NCBI GenBank assembly: GCA_914767885.1
Contig: CAJZBQ010000047.1
Location: 744,001-808,000, forward strand
Length of the DNA stretch: 64,000 nt
Source of the DNA: Blepharisma stoltei
Lineage: Eukaryota; Ciliophora; Heterotrichea; Heterotrichida; Blepharismidae
Direction of reading: 5' to 3'
The position numbers and the translations under genes were made by a program. Every line of letters begins with the position of its first letter. Position 1 is the stretch's first letter. The notes below the pieces were generated by a model, which saw only the letters and a list, made by a program, of their open reading frames with translations, was not told the DNA's origin and made no database searches. Of this stretch, positions 11,214-22,048 are shown piece after piece.

Positions 11214-11494
11214 TAACTCCCCCCTTTAAATTTGAGGAAAACATCTAAAATTTGCATTTTTGGTTACTTTAACTCCTCTTTAAAATTGGAACAAAATTTG
11301 TTTTTCAATAGGAAAATTTTAACGATGAAAATACTAATTTTTAATTATTTATTAACAAAAATAATTTAAAATTCAAAGAATTCAATTTATTTTTTTTAAG
11401 GTTTTAACAATTTTATAGAGAAAAATTTAAATATAATGTTTTTTAAAAAAAATAAATTGGAACAGAATTTTTTGTTCCAAAAAAAGGGGGGTAG
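11214..11494 (+). mobile_element. MITE/IES of a second family (CTTTAAATTG), between genes
   Basis: The 10997-11518 gap holds this TA-bounded element and otherwise only AT-rich DNA. The left end carries two direct copies of the terminal motif (TAACTCCCCCCTTTAAATTT and CTCCTCTTTAAAATTGGAAC). The right end is a hairpin (TTGGAACAGAA...TTGTTCCAA) closing in GGGGGGTAGTAA. It lies just upstream of the RAP-domain gene, so it would also leave the promoter region when removed. Confidence 0.65.
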
Positions 11495-11518
11495 TAAGTA
11501 ATTTCATTTATATAAATT

Positions 11519-14500
11519 ATGTTTAGGCTCTTTAGGAAATTTTCAGACATTGCCCAAAAGCCTTTGAGAGACCGAATCCTTGAGGCTCCTACTTCAGCGC
11601 TTCTCTCTACAATTAATAGCCCTGAAGCAACCTCTGTAGATTTGGTTTTCGGACTGAAAGAACTTTCAGATAGGATTAGAAAACATAATTTAAGCAGGAA
11701 AGTATTAGCTGAGCCAAAATATCATGAAATTCAACTCAAAATATCTCGAGACATCATGAACCTTGACAAAGACAGCGTTTTGAGTTATTCATATTTCTTA
11801 AAAACCTATGATAAACTTACAGAAAAAGAGTTCACATTAGCAAGTGAAAGATGGCTAGCAACTAAAATCAGGAAAATTGCTAATGAGAATGGCTTTACTG
11901 TTAAGGAGTTAGGAGAGCTTGCAGAAAATCTATTGTCAATCAATAAATATATATATGAAATAGAAAGCAGCGCTGCTTCTCAAAATGATGGAACATTAGA
12001 AGATTTTATGAAAATATTGAAAGTGGCAAGAATTTTGAATAAAGAACCAGATTATGATTTTTGGAATAAATTTACTGAGTTTTTTGATCATATGGATTAT
12101 GAAAATATGAGCCCTAAAGAAATTTTTGAAAAATTAAACATCTTATACTCACAGCCTGATATTTATCGCAAAAAAATTTGCCAAATCACTGATAAAGCTT
12201 TTAGTTCCCTTCTGTCAAAATTAGATTCCTTACATCCCCCTCCGTCAGCGAGTATTTTTTTGCTCGCTTATGGAGGGGGTTAATTTAATATTTTTTAAAA
12301 ATTTACATGTAAATTGTATAGTAAAACTTTTTCTAAATTCAAAGCAATCTTAAATCGCATAATTGGGAGTAAAAACTCATTAAATTTGTAAAATATATGT
12401 TTGAAGATGCAAGATATTTAAAATTTAGTAGACTTAGCTAGAGATTTCAATCTAGTTAAAATCACTTATATATTAAAAAATTTGCACAAAATGTTTTCGC
12501 TAGCACAAAGCATTTTTTTTTACAAAAAAAGAGATTTTTTCCATTGTGAGGAGAGTTAGATTTTCCACAAATTTTGAAAATTTTAGAATACTATACTTTG
12601 CAAGCTAATTTAGACGAAAATATTTATTTATCTTTCATATCAAAATTAGAAGAAATATTACAGAATCCTCCTTATATCATAAAATCTGAACAGACATTTA
12701 ACCTTATTTCATTAATAGCCGACATCAGCAAACAAAAAGACTACCCAGTTGTTCCATCCTTAAAAAATGCTCTATTAAATGATATAAAGCTCAAGCTTGA
12801 TTCCAAAGCTTTGCATTTGTCTCAATATAAGCCTTTGGTGCATGACATTATGAAAATCGAAAAAGTAATATCCAAAGATTTATCATTAAGCCTATTAAAT
12901 TACATAAAAACTTCACAATTCATCGGAATTTGAACATTTGAGTGCATTAGGCTATTTGAAAAATTAGGAATAGGAGAATACACAGATGGTTTTATTGCTG
13001 TAAAAATTATTTAGGATGCAAAGGAAGCAATAAAAGCAATATCCAAGTTGGACTGGGTTGATAAGTTTTCTATTATTGATGTCATTTTGCAGATTGATGG
13101 GTATGATTTTAAACCTGGCTGCTTTGACTGCTTTAGGAGTATAAAAACAGAGTAACTTTTAATCAGACTTCACTATGTAAGTGGAAACAATTCTTATGAA
13201 GTCTTAGATGCCTATCTACAAGCAGAATTATCGAGAAAAACACAATTAAATCTGATGCCTGAAATAGAAAAAATTGTAAGGACTTTGAATGCAGTTAACG
13301 ATCCACTGAGCGATCCATTAGTATTAAAGCATTTATTGATGCTTGGCGGCTTAAAATCAGAATTACCTAAAGAGCTATTACTCCTCCTTTGATTAGCTAG
13401 TATAAAAGTTGAAAATAATACCCTTTGGAAAAAATTAAATCTATTTGTTGAAGAATAAAACAAAGTTAAATATGAAGATCTTCTTATATAAAAGATTAAT
13501 GAATTTAACAATTAGATAATAAACTTTAGAGAGTCGTCATCCTAACAAATAATTATAAATTAGCATCCGAATCGGGTAAAAAATTCTTGCTAACTAACCA
13601 AAATGAGAGCTAGGGTCTCTTGCATCTAGAATGCCTCTTTCTGATATAGAAAAAGTTCTAGCTGTCGATTATCCAGTTTTCACTGCAAAATCAGTATTAA
13701 TGTTATTCAAAGAGATAAAAGATAGAATAGATGATAGAATACTCGTACATGGGATGAAATATTTGTCAACAACTTTTGATTATATGGATTGGGTTGATTA
13801 TTCATATGCTGCTCTTATTGTTGATCAAAAATTCTTTTTGTCTCCTTTATTTGACAAATATTATGAGAAATTTTTCAACGAATTAACAAAATGTGTGTTT
13901 CCTACTCAGTATAGTAGAATGTATAGGATATGGGGATTCGTAATAAATGAAATAGGAGATATTATACACTGGCAGAATTTGGGAGGGCCTTTACACACCG
14001 AGACATTTTTCAACGTGTGGAGCTCGAATCCCATATGTGGAGCCATTCAAGTGTGGAAACTCCTCATGTGGAATTTGGGTTTCACACTTAGAAAAATGCC
14101 ACAATGTATGGAGAGCCTCCAAATTATGGCAACGCATAATATAAATGAATTAAAATCAAAGAAAATTCGTAAAATGATAGAATTGTTAGCTTTTGCCCAA
14201 AAAATCCCAGCAAACCTCGCTTTAAAGCTACATAAATATTTCATCAACCAGCAAAAGGACTATTCCTCAACAATCCTACTTATTAATTTAGCACTAAAGC
14301 AGGATAATTTGACAGAAGAAGAAAGAAAACGAGTTTTAAATCAATTTTTTTCAATATCTGAAAATATATCTTTTGACGAGCTGAAAACAAAAGTCTTGAC
14401 TTACAATATAACTGAATTGAGCGATAAAAATAAAGAAGAAGCATTTATCCTTAAACTTCAAGAGAAAATTCGAGATTTGTCACCAAGATACATGTACTCA

Positions 14501-15493
14501 GTCTTTGATTTGTTAGGCCAACTATATTTTAAAGTTTTGCATGCCCATTATGATTTTAGCAATAATATTGTAAATGCATTTGCTGATTATGTGACTAAGC
14601 ATTCAAATAAGTGTGGCTCAAAGTTGCTAACTAAAGCATTTTGGAGTTTTGCAAAGCATAACAATAAAAGCCCAGATCTCTATAAAGTCTTATTGTCGGA
14701 GCTAGGGAAGAACTACTATGATCTGAACCCTTTAAGCAAAGTCAATATTTTAGCTTCTTTTGGGAAAAAGGGTTTAAGGGTGAAAGACGTTTATGAAATC
14801 ATCTGCAATGATATCCTGCAAAATGTCGACGATTACATAGCGAGCACATCGGAGATTTTAACTTCTATTGGTGAAGTAAACTATGAAAATGAAGAATGGA
14901 GCCAAAAGTTAACGAGAATTTTTTTAGATAAATACGATTTCAGCGCCAAACAATACTCAAATTATTGGTACTATAATTTACTGTGGGCATTAGTTAAGTC
15001 AAAAGCTTCTGAAGACGATATAAATAGACTCATTTCATATGCTAAAGAAGGTTTTCATCATTATGGTAAAAAAGGGATCAAGCAGTTTTGACTCTACTAT
15101 CATTTTAAAAATTCGAACCCAGCACTTTCTGAACAAAGTTTCAGAATTTCTCAAGAAAAAATTAACTGGCAAACAGTTTATGGGGTGAGAGTGGATTGGC
15201 TGAACCCCGTTGTGGATGCTTTTGAAAGTGTTGGAATTAAGGCAGATAGATTTGAGAAACTTGAAGAGATTACTTCTCCATTGTTAATCAAGGAGAAAAA
15301 ATTGTGTCTCTGGGCAAAAAATCCATATATAATGACTTATGAAAATGAAATGCTGAGGGGAGATTTTATGTTTGTAAAGGAGTGTATAGAAAAAAGAGGA
15401 GGAAGGGTGCAGCTTTTAGATTTAGAGGCATTGAAAGGATTGGATAACAAAAAAATAGTCAAATTGTTTGAGGCTCAAGGAATATTAAGTTAA
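11519..15493 (+). CDS. RAP-domain helical-repeat protein, probably mitochondrial RNA-binding
   Basis: A long helical-repeat protein with a C-terminal RAP-like domain (15185 onward: IKEKKLCLWAKNPY, ECIEKRGGRVQLLDLEAL). The N-terminus MFRLFRKFSDIAQKPLRDRI looks like a mitochondrial presequence. Proteins of this type act in organellar RNA processing or mitoribosome assembly. The gene holds two 15-nt introns (13000-13014, 13152-13166) and an IES at 12221-12555 (direct repeat TTAGATT). A 100-bp IES lies at 13527-13626 (repeat TAGA). Several UGA codons encode Trp. After these removals the frame is continuous (3,510 nt) except for UAA 13456, UAA 13489 and UAG 13513. A further 75-bp TA-bounded IES (13442-13516) would remove all three. 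Confidence 0.75.
12221..12555 (-). mobile_element. IES (335 bp) in the RAP gene, diverged MITE
   Basis: The direct repeat TTAGATT lies at both edges (12221-12227, 12556-12562). The left end is a hairpin (CCCCCTCCGTCAGCGAG and its inverse CTCGCTTATGGAGGGGG, then TTAA). The interior resembles the inverted GTGAGTGAAC-family interior, so this is a diverged relative in the copy-B orientation. Removal restores ...LLSKLDFPQILKILEYY... Confidence 0.75.
13442..13516. mobile_element. Tentative 75-bp TA-bounded IES covering three in-frame stop codons
   Basis: TA at 13442 and at 13517 lie in the same codon phase, and deletion would remove UAA, UAA and UAG without shifting frame. The deleted part itself reads like protein (KYEDLLI, KINEFNN), so a real exon with stop-like codons is the alternative. 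Confidence 0.35.
13527..13626. mobile_element. IES (100 bp) in the RAP gene, repeat TAGA
   Basis: TAGA occurs at 13527-13530 and 13627-13630. The insert shifts the frame and carries several stops; deletion joins ...INFR|MPLSDIEKV... in frame. Confidence 0.65.
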
Positions 15494-15528
15494 AACTTAA
15501 AAACTCAAGGATTATTTTTAATCAAGGA

Positions 15529-17857
15529 TTAGTTATAAACCATATACTTATTTGTTGCTGAGAACTTCGCATATCCCTTGATCACTTTTTCGATGGCATC
15601 AAGCAAATCTTTTTCTGAAATACTCTTTCTTCTCTGTCTGATTGCAAACATGCCTGCTTCAGTGCACACAGATCTAATATCAGCTCCAGTTGTATTAGGA
15701 CAGAGTCTTGACAGCAGTTCAAATCTGATGCCTTTGTCCATGTTCATAATCTTCGCGTTAATTTTGAATATCTGGGTTCTTCCTTCTAAATCAGGCAGCC
15801 CAAACTCAATTTTTCTATCCAACCTTCCAGGTCTTAGAAGTGCAGGGTCAAGTGTGTCAGGTCTATTAGTAGCCATAAGGACTTTGACATTTCCTCTGTT
15901 ATCAAACCCGTCTAACTGGTTGACAATTTCAAGCATAGTTCTTTGGACTTCACTATCCCCTCCATGCCCATCATCAAACCTCGCCCCACCTACAGCGTCA
16001 ACTTCATCAATAAACACAATGCAGGCTTTCTTGCTTTTGGCCATTTGGAAAATTTCTCTGACCATTCTTGCCCCTTCTCCTACATATCTTTGGACAAGCT
16101 CACTTCCAATAACTCTTATAAAGCATGCATCAGTCCTATTGGCAACTGCTCTTGCAGCAAGCGTTTTACCAGTTCCTGGAGGACCGTAAAGGAGCACTCC
16201 TTTTGGCGGGTCAATGCCAAGGTTGATGAATTTTTCAGGGTGAAGCAAAGGCATTTCGACGACTTCTCTAAGCCTTTCAATTTGTTCTTTACAGCCTCCG
16301 AGATCGCGTGTCCGTACAGTTTTCTCCCGAAAAAGTATAAAAGTAAAAGCAAGCACCCAAGATTGAGAATTTTAGCATGTAAAAGAGAAAAATAAAATTT
16401 AATCAAGATCTGCCCCTGAAATAAAGAGTAATAAGTAATAAAACTCTCTCTCTCTGCAAATAATGAATGACTGTCTTTTTATTAATTCAAAAGCATCTTA
16501 TGAAATATGCTGGAAAAGAATCAATACATTTAAAAAAAAAAAGTTATACAGAAATTTAGCACAAATAGCAAATATAATGAAATTGACTTAAGAAAGTAAC
16601 TAATTTCGACAAAACAAGAGTTGATTGGGGATCAATGACCAATTATTCTTTGGACTAAAAGGTAAAAAAGAGATACCAGCAGCTTCTCCCTATTTCAAGC
16701 AAAACATTCACTGTTATTCTATTCATTAGACCAAATTGTGATAAAGATTCTGCATTGATTATATTTTCAGGAAAAAAATAAATTTCATAGCATTATGAAG
16801 ATCAATCTACATAATAGCATTCAAATCGCATGCAGTCCAGATGGATACATAACCAAGGAAATTCTTTCTAATTGCATTGAGAAAAAAATTGTATAGATGT
16901 CGAACTAATTATATCTGATAAATGCACTACTCATATGTGTGAAGAAATAAAGCACATTTTACAAAGATCGAAGAATAAAGAATATTTTTTATTTCTGCCG
17001 GATACGCTAAATATGTTCAACCATTATATTTAAGTGTTTTTAGAGGATTTAAAGCAAGAGTTGACGAAATGAAGAACAAATAAATTGAAGAAAACATTGA
17101 CAAAAGCATCAAAGCTGGAAATATAAAAAATCCAGACAAATTTTGCGCGATTTAGTGGGTAAAAGCTGCTTTTGAGTTTAGAGCAGAGACAATCGCAAAT
17201 AGCTTAAAATTATGCAACCTATCAAGGCAAGAAAAAGGAGAAAAAATTGCATTTGATTATTGCTCAAGATTTAAAGATTTAAATTTATAAAAATATTTTA
17301 CTTTAATTTGATTTTTTTATACCACTCTGAGAGTTTTTTTCCGCCAACCCTCCGAGATCATTATAAGTTACGTCAGGTTTTTCTTCTAAAGTCATCATAG
17401 TGACTGTCGGATCGATTTTTGGAGGAAGAGGGATTTGAATGAAATACTTGGTTCGGTCGACGCCAACGCGCATGCCTTCTTCTATATCAGTTGCAGCTAC
17501 TTTTTCACCGAGTCCTACAACAAATTTGGCAAGCTGCTTAATAGAAATCATGTATTTGGCTTCATTTGTCCCTGGATTGATGATTTTTGTGCATCTTGCG
17601 ACTTGAAGAGGCTGCTCCATCTGCATCATCATTTTGTCACCTTCGAGATCCCAATAAGAAGGCTGGGAAAGGCCAGTGTCAGATTCTTTTACGCCTGTGG
17701 TAGCAGCGATTTCTTTAAGCTTCGTAGTGATATCGCTCTCGATAGACTGAATTACTTTAGCATATGGCCCAGAGCCATAGCGCATCATGAGACTGATGTC
17801 AGCTTCATCCAAGGGTTTGATGGGCTTGCTCTCTTCGTTCTTTTTGTCGTCAGACAT
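15529..17857 (-). CDS. RPT1: 26S proteasome regulatory ATPase RPT1 (PSMC2), interrupted by a 1,043-bp insert
   Basis: A AAA ATPase of the 19S base, 424 residues after joining (1,275 nt). The N-terminal part (17857-17349) has the coiled-coil and OB-fold region. The C-terminal part carries Walker A GPPGTGKT, Walker [10 protein letters not shown], the second region of homology [20 protein letters not shown] and ends ATNKYMVYN. The insert 16306-17348 sits at the conserved [10 protein letters not shown] motif and is flanked by an 11-bp repeat (cctccgagatc at 16295-16305 and 17349-17359). Removing insert plus one repeat restores the exact family sequence. RPT1 is expected to be essential, so a working copy must arise by precise removal or come from another locus. 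Confidence 0.93.
16306..17348 (+). mobile_element. 1,043-bp insert in RPT1 carrying a degenerate pogo/Tigger-like transposase
   Basis: Between the 11-bp direct repeats lies AT-rich DNA. On the plus strand at roughly 16537-17289 it reads as a DDE transposase of pogo type: [12 protein letters not shown] (first Asp), TFTVILFI with [24 protein letters not shown] (second Asp), then after a one-base slip in a T run [14 protein letters not shown]. The usual QPLD third Asp is Tyr. A final [17 protein letters not shown] resembles the family's C-terminus. About ten UAA/UAG codons lie in this reading. No clean terminal inverted repeat was found. Confidence 0.7.
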
Positions 17858-18056
17858 TTTATTATAGTTTTGGAATTGATAAATAGAAAACTATGATTTT
17901 CTTATGAATTAAATGTTAGAAGTTTGAATATGCGTTGAAACTATTTTTAAAATTAATTTATTTATAAAAGATATTTTAGTATAAAACGAATAAGAAAATC
18001 CTTAAATTATTCTATTATATTAGCTTATATACACGTCTTAAGAAATCTGTTGTTAT

Positions 18057-19032
18057 TTAAGCTTTCTTTTCTTCCACCTTTTGGGTGTGAGCCTGAGCTT
18101 CTGCCACATGTCTCTCATGTAATACATTATTCAACAGAACATTATATTTCTTTGCAGCTTCTTTAGCCCTCTGCCATCTCTCCTTCTTCTGAGCTTTTTC
18201 CTTAGTTTTTCTTCTTAACCTCTCAGCAGTATATCTTAAGTATCCGTATGGATTGTTAAAGCCTTGAATTCCTACTGCCAAGCTGAGAGCCTGCAAATTC
18301 AACTCTATTTGACGAGTGAAACCTTAACTTGGCAAATCTGCGATATCCTGTATATTTGCCAAATTGAGGTCTGACTTGTCAGTCGGAGTTAACTTTGCAA
18401 GCCCCCATATGACAGAAGGAATTGAAGGCTTGAACAATCCATAAGGATGCTTAAGTTATAATAAGTCTTTGTATCTTTGGAGCTTTAAAGTAAGGCTTTT
18501 TCCCTTCTCTTTTGATTTCTCTCTTGACGACATATTTTCTAACATCGTCTCTTTCTTCAGCTTTCACAGATTTCTTGTCAACTCCTTTGTCTAAGGCGAA
18601 TAACTTTCTGATTCTTGAAGCTCTTTTTGGGCCAAGTCTTCTTGCAATAGGGCTGTCGGTGATGCCAGGGAGCTCACCTGGACCCTTTTTGGTGACAACA
18701 AGTTGAAGAACAGCGATATCGTGGCCAACAATGCAGCCTCTGACTGATTTGCGCTTTCTCTCACCTTTTTTGCGAGGGCGGTAGTTGGTGTGTCCAGCTG
18801 AAAGCAATAAGCGGACTCTTTTGTTTTCAAGGACTCCTTGCTTCATTGAAAAGCCTTGCTTGTCATTGCCTCCAGAGATACGGAAGATGTAGCCTTTAAA
18901 CTCTTCTCCTAAGGCTTCTCCATCAATTTCTTGCCCCATTCTGCGATCGTAAAAGAGTCTTACTTTGCGCTCATCGTCGATATCGATGCATTTTTGTTGT
19001 CCTGTTTCGGGGAAAGAGATGTTAAACTTCAT
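18057..19032 (-). CDS. RPS6: 40S ribosomal protein S6 (eS6), interrupted by a palindromic IES
   Basis: The N-terminus [20 protein letters not shown] and the core ([29 protein letters not shown]) are typical of eS6, the small-subunit protein phosphorylated downstream of TOR in animals. The frame from 19032 appears to stop after [10 protein letters not shown]. The true C-terminal helix ([21 protein letters not shown]) lies beyond a 229-bp palindromic insert at 18230-18458. Removing it at a TA in the right phase gives [14 protein letters not shown], matching the family, and 747 nt in frame (248 aa). The tail lacks the classical serine cluster of animal S6. Confidence 0.93.
18230..18458. mobile_element. 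Palindromic TA-bounded IES (229 bp) in RPS6
   Basis: Both arms begin CTTAAG(T/C)ATCC(G/T)TATGGATTG and stay alignable for about 85-100 bp each, meeting in a short centre near 18343. So nearly the whole element is one imperfect hairpin. It is bounded by TA at 18230 and 18459. Confidence 0.85.
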
Positions 19033-19374
19033 CTTTTAGCCACTCTATTATAAACACAGAAAATGGCTTATAAGATGAATAGAACATATAGAGAATTAGA
19101 TAGGTTTTAGACTGCTAATGAACAAAAGAGGAAAATATATAATAAAATTCCATATCATTTAACCAATGCTTATTTGTCAATTCTTATAATTAATCAGGAT
19201 TAGATATGATTATAAAAATTTTAAAATAAATAATACAGTTTTTGTTTTATCCTTTCAGAAATCTTTAGAAATAACTGTGATAAGACTTTATATGTTTAAA
19301 ATACAAGTAATCAAATATAGAATATTTAAAAAATTTTCAAAAAATAGCAGTCGAGTTTATTATTTTCCCTAAAA

Positions 19375-20070
19375 ATGACGAGCATAAGGGAGAATTTAAA
19401 AAATTATCGATTTCAAAGCCCAGCAAGGATACTTCTAACAGATGATTTTCTATCAAAAACTTTAGACTCTGAAAAAAACACTGTCCGTACGGATAGCACT
19501 TCTAAACAAATACCAACAAAATCTCGCCTATCAGCCACATCAAGATCTTACATGTCAGCCACTCCTCACTCAACAACAAAACAAATCAACTTAGATGACT
19601 GTTTTTCTCCAGGTAATCAATTTTTCCCTAAATTTCTTGCAAGATTGCAAGGACTTGGAACTGTAAAATTTGAACGAACGGTGGTTAAAGAAGAAGATAA
19701 GATTTTGAGCTTTAACAGAATTCTCCAATCTGTTAATCTATCTCCAGTAGTGAAAAAATCTGTTAAAAAACGTAAAAGAGTAAGTTATATGCCAATAGGC
19801 ACACATTACAAAAAATTAGAAGCAAAAATCACTCTAAATACTATGGAGTTTAATAACAGCCAGAAAAATTCACCCCCAAGTCCAAGCCAAGGAAAGCGAT
19901 ATGGGTTAAAAATTGTATCGTCTCCTTATCCTAATAATTCTCCATTTAAAGGAGAAGCAATAGGGAGAAACATACAAGAAATAAAACCAATCAAAATGAT
20001 TGATATCGCAACTTGGGCCCCTGATTGCCCAAATTCCCTAAGAGCTAGCAGCAAAAAAATTAAACAATAA
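19375..20070 (+). CDS. Hypothetical protein (231 aa), Ser/Thr/Lys-rich
   Basis: An uninterrupted frame from ATG 19375 to TAA 20070. The protein is rich in Ser, Thr, Lys and Pro with SP/TP sites (NSPPSPSQG, SPYPNNSPF) and a basic block KKSVKKRKRVSYMP, so it is probably disordered and phosphorylated, perhaps nuclear. No domain was recognised. It is followed closely on the same strand by the coiled-coil gene at 20188. The 342-bp gap before it (19033-19374) is AT-rich and shows nothing further. Confidence 0.65.
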   Translation: MTSIRENLKNYRFQSPARILLTDDFLSKTLDSEKNTVRTDSTSKQIPTKSRLSATSRSYMSATPHSTTKQINLDDCFSPGNQFFPKFLARLQGLGTVKFERTVVKEEDKILSFNRILQSVNLSPVVKKSVKKRKRVSYMPIGTHYKKLEAKITLNTMEFNNSQKNSPPSPSQGKRYGLKIVSSPYPNNSPFKGEAIGRNIQEIKPIKMIDIATWAPDCPNSLRASSKKIKQ

Positions 20071-20187
20071 ATAATTGCTATAATAAATGGGAAACTTATT
20101 CATTTTACTCTTCCTAAATTATTCAAATCTTACTAAATAAATTATAATGCTCGAATTGGAGTTACAAGTGAGTTAAATTGATAAATA

Positions 20188-21962
20188 ATGAGTAAGTTTA
20201 GCAATATGGTAAAATTTAAGTAGCAACTGAAATTGAAAATAAATGCAAGAGGGTCATCAAAAAGTCCAAAGCTAGAGCTGACCTCTATAAGAAATTCATC
20301 TCATAGTAGAAATTTATCAATCGATTATAAGAACGAGCTAAGAGCTTCAAGAAGATATGAAAACATATCGCCAGAGTTATATGATTCAGGGAATATAAAA
20401 CTTAAACCTATTAATCAATCTATAACTTTACTAGAAAGTAAAAATGAAGAAATTGACGATGAATTTAAACTGCATTTGTCAGCCAAAGATCGTAGAATTG
20501 AAAAGCTTAATAATATGATACTTGATTTAAGAGTAAAAATCAAAGAAAATAACGCAGAAACTATAATAAAAAAATTGAAACAAAGAATTGTTTTATTAGA
20601 AGAAGAGTTGGAATTGATGAAAGAAGAAAGAGACAACGGACAAAAAAATTATGAAATATTAGAAACAAAATATAAAAGAGCTCTTGAGAAATGAGAAGAA
20701 GAAAAGGATTTAATTAGATATGATAAGGAATTATCATTGCAAGAAGTTTCGCAACTTAAAATAAGCCTGCAAGAAAAAGAAAACATTATTGATGAAAATA
20801 AAGACAGCATAGCTTTTATATCAAAAATGCTAACACAAACTAATCAAATGAATAATGAGCTTAATCAAAAAATGCAAAGTCTAAATGAGGAATTAGATAA
20901 AGCCAATAAAAACTATCATGAATCACAAAAATCATCAAAATTAGCAGAAGGGTATGAAAAACATTTAGAAATTTATATTGAAGATATCACAGATAAAGAA
21001 AAAAAGATTGACAGATTTAATGAAAGCGTTGAAGCTATAATAGAAGTAGCAATTCAAATTAAAAATCTTAAAGAAGAGATTGCACAAAAAATTTCAAATT
21101 CAGAAAGCTGAGAAGGAAAGTTTCCAGAAGAGATCAAATATCTTGAATTTCAAAAAGAAAATATCAGCAATATTTATGAAAAATTAAATGCAAGCATTAT
21201 TGATTATATTGAAATTAATGCTATAGCCTCTGATAAAACTATAAGATCAAAACTCGCTGATCTAAATGCAGATATCAAAAGACAAATTTCGATAAAAGAA
21301 AAATACCAAACAAAGTACAACAATTCTAAGCAAGAAATAATTCGATTAGCGGCTTCAATTTCAAGCTTAAAAGATTTGCATAAAGATGAAATATCTAAAT
21401 TAAAAAAAATTATTGATTCAAATGTCATCTTATTTGAAAAGTTAAAAAATGCAAATCATGAAAATAAAGAAAAGCTTATAGGAAAAGATTTAGAGATAAA
21501 AAAGCTTGAAAATAAAATAAAGGTTCAAAATGAAAAAATTGATGATTTCATTACACAGAAAGAAGAATTTTCTTTAAGAGAGGAAGGGCTTAAGCTACAA
21601 TTGGAACATTTTAAATCAAAAATGATGAAGCTATTAGAAGAAAGACGCTCAGCAGACTTCGATCTTAGCATAAGAGAAAACAATTTAGAAAAATCTCTTT
21701 GGAAAATTGATTCATTGAAAGATGAATTAATGAAACGAGAAAATGAAATCGTCAAAAAAAATCAAAAGTTAATTTTATTAGAAACTGAGATGCAAAGGCT
21801 AAAAACAAACATAAATAAATACATTTATCATAACAGAAACATTGAAGGCAATCTGCTAGGGAATTATCTAAAAGAGTTGGCCACAAGAGATCAAAAAATT
21901 GAAATTTAAAAGAAATGCTAAGGGTTGGAAAATCTAATGATAGACTAAATGAAATTCAATAA
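20188..21962 (+). CDS. Long coiled-coil protein
   Basis: Starts at ATG 20188 (MSKFSNM). A 15-nt intron (GTAAAATTTAAGTAG, 20209-20223) separates this first exon from the rest. Almost the whole protein is heptad-rich coiled coil (KLNNMILDLRVKIKENNAET, EEELELMKEER). UGA encodes Trp at least twice. The frame stops at TAA 21909 as given, but a one-base shift in the A-rich stretch around 21900 continues the pattern (NLKEMLRVGKSNDRLNEIQ) to TAA 21962. This suggests a homopolymer error or a real frameshift there. Likely a cytoskeletal or centrosomal structural protein; no specific family recognised. Confidence 0.7.
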
Positions 21963-22048
21963 AATAAAAAATGAAATATTGTTTAAATTCCAAATAGTGA
22001 AATATAAAACAGAATCTGTCTAAGCTAATTTTTAAGATAAAAAACTTT

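Noticed and set aside
13012-13155. In-frame UAG and UAA in the RAP gene as evidence of readthrough
   Set aside because: Both lie in perfect 15-nt GTAA...AG introns (13000-13014, 13152-13166).
16537-17289. Active transposase gene
   Set aside because: Frame slip, many UAR codons, missing third catalytic Asp and no clear start.
18240-18450. Separate small gene between RPS6 and its apparent downstream neighbour
   Set aside because: The readings in this region come from the arms of a palindromic IES; the downstream frame is the true C-terminus of RPS6.
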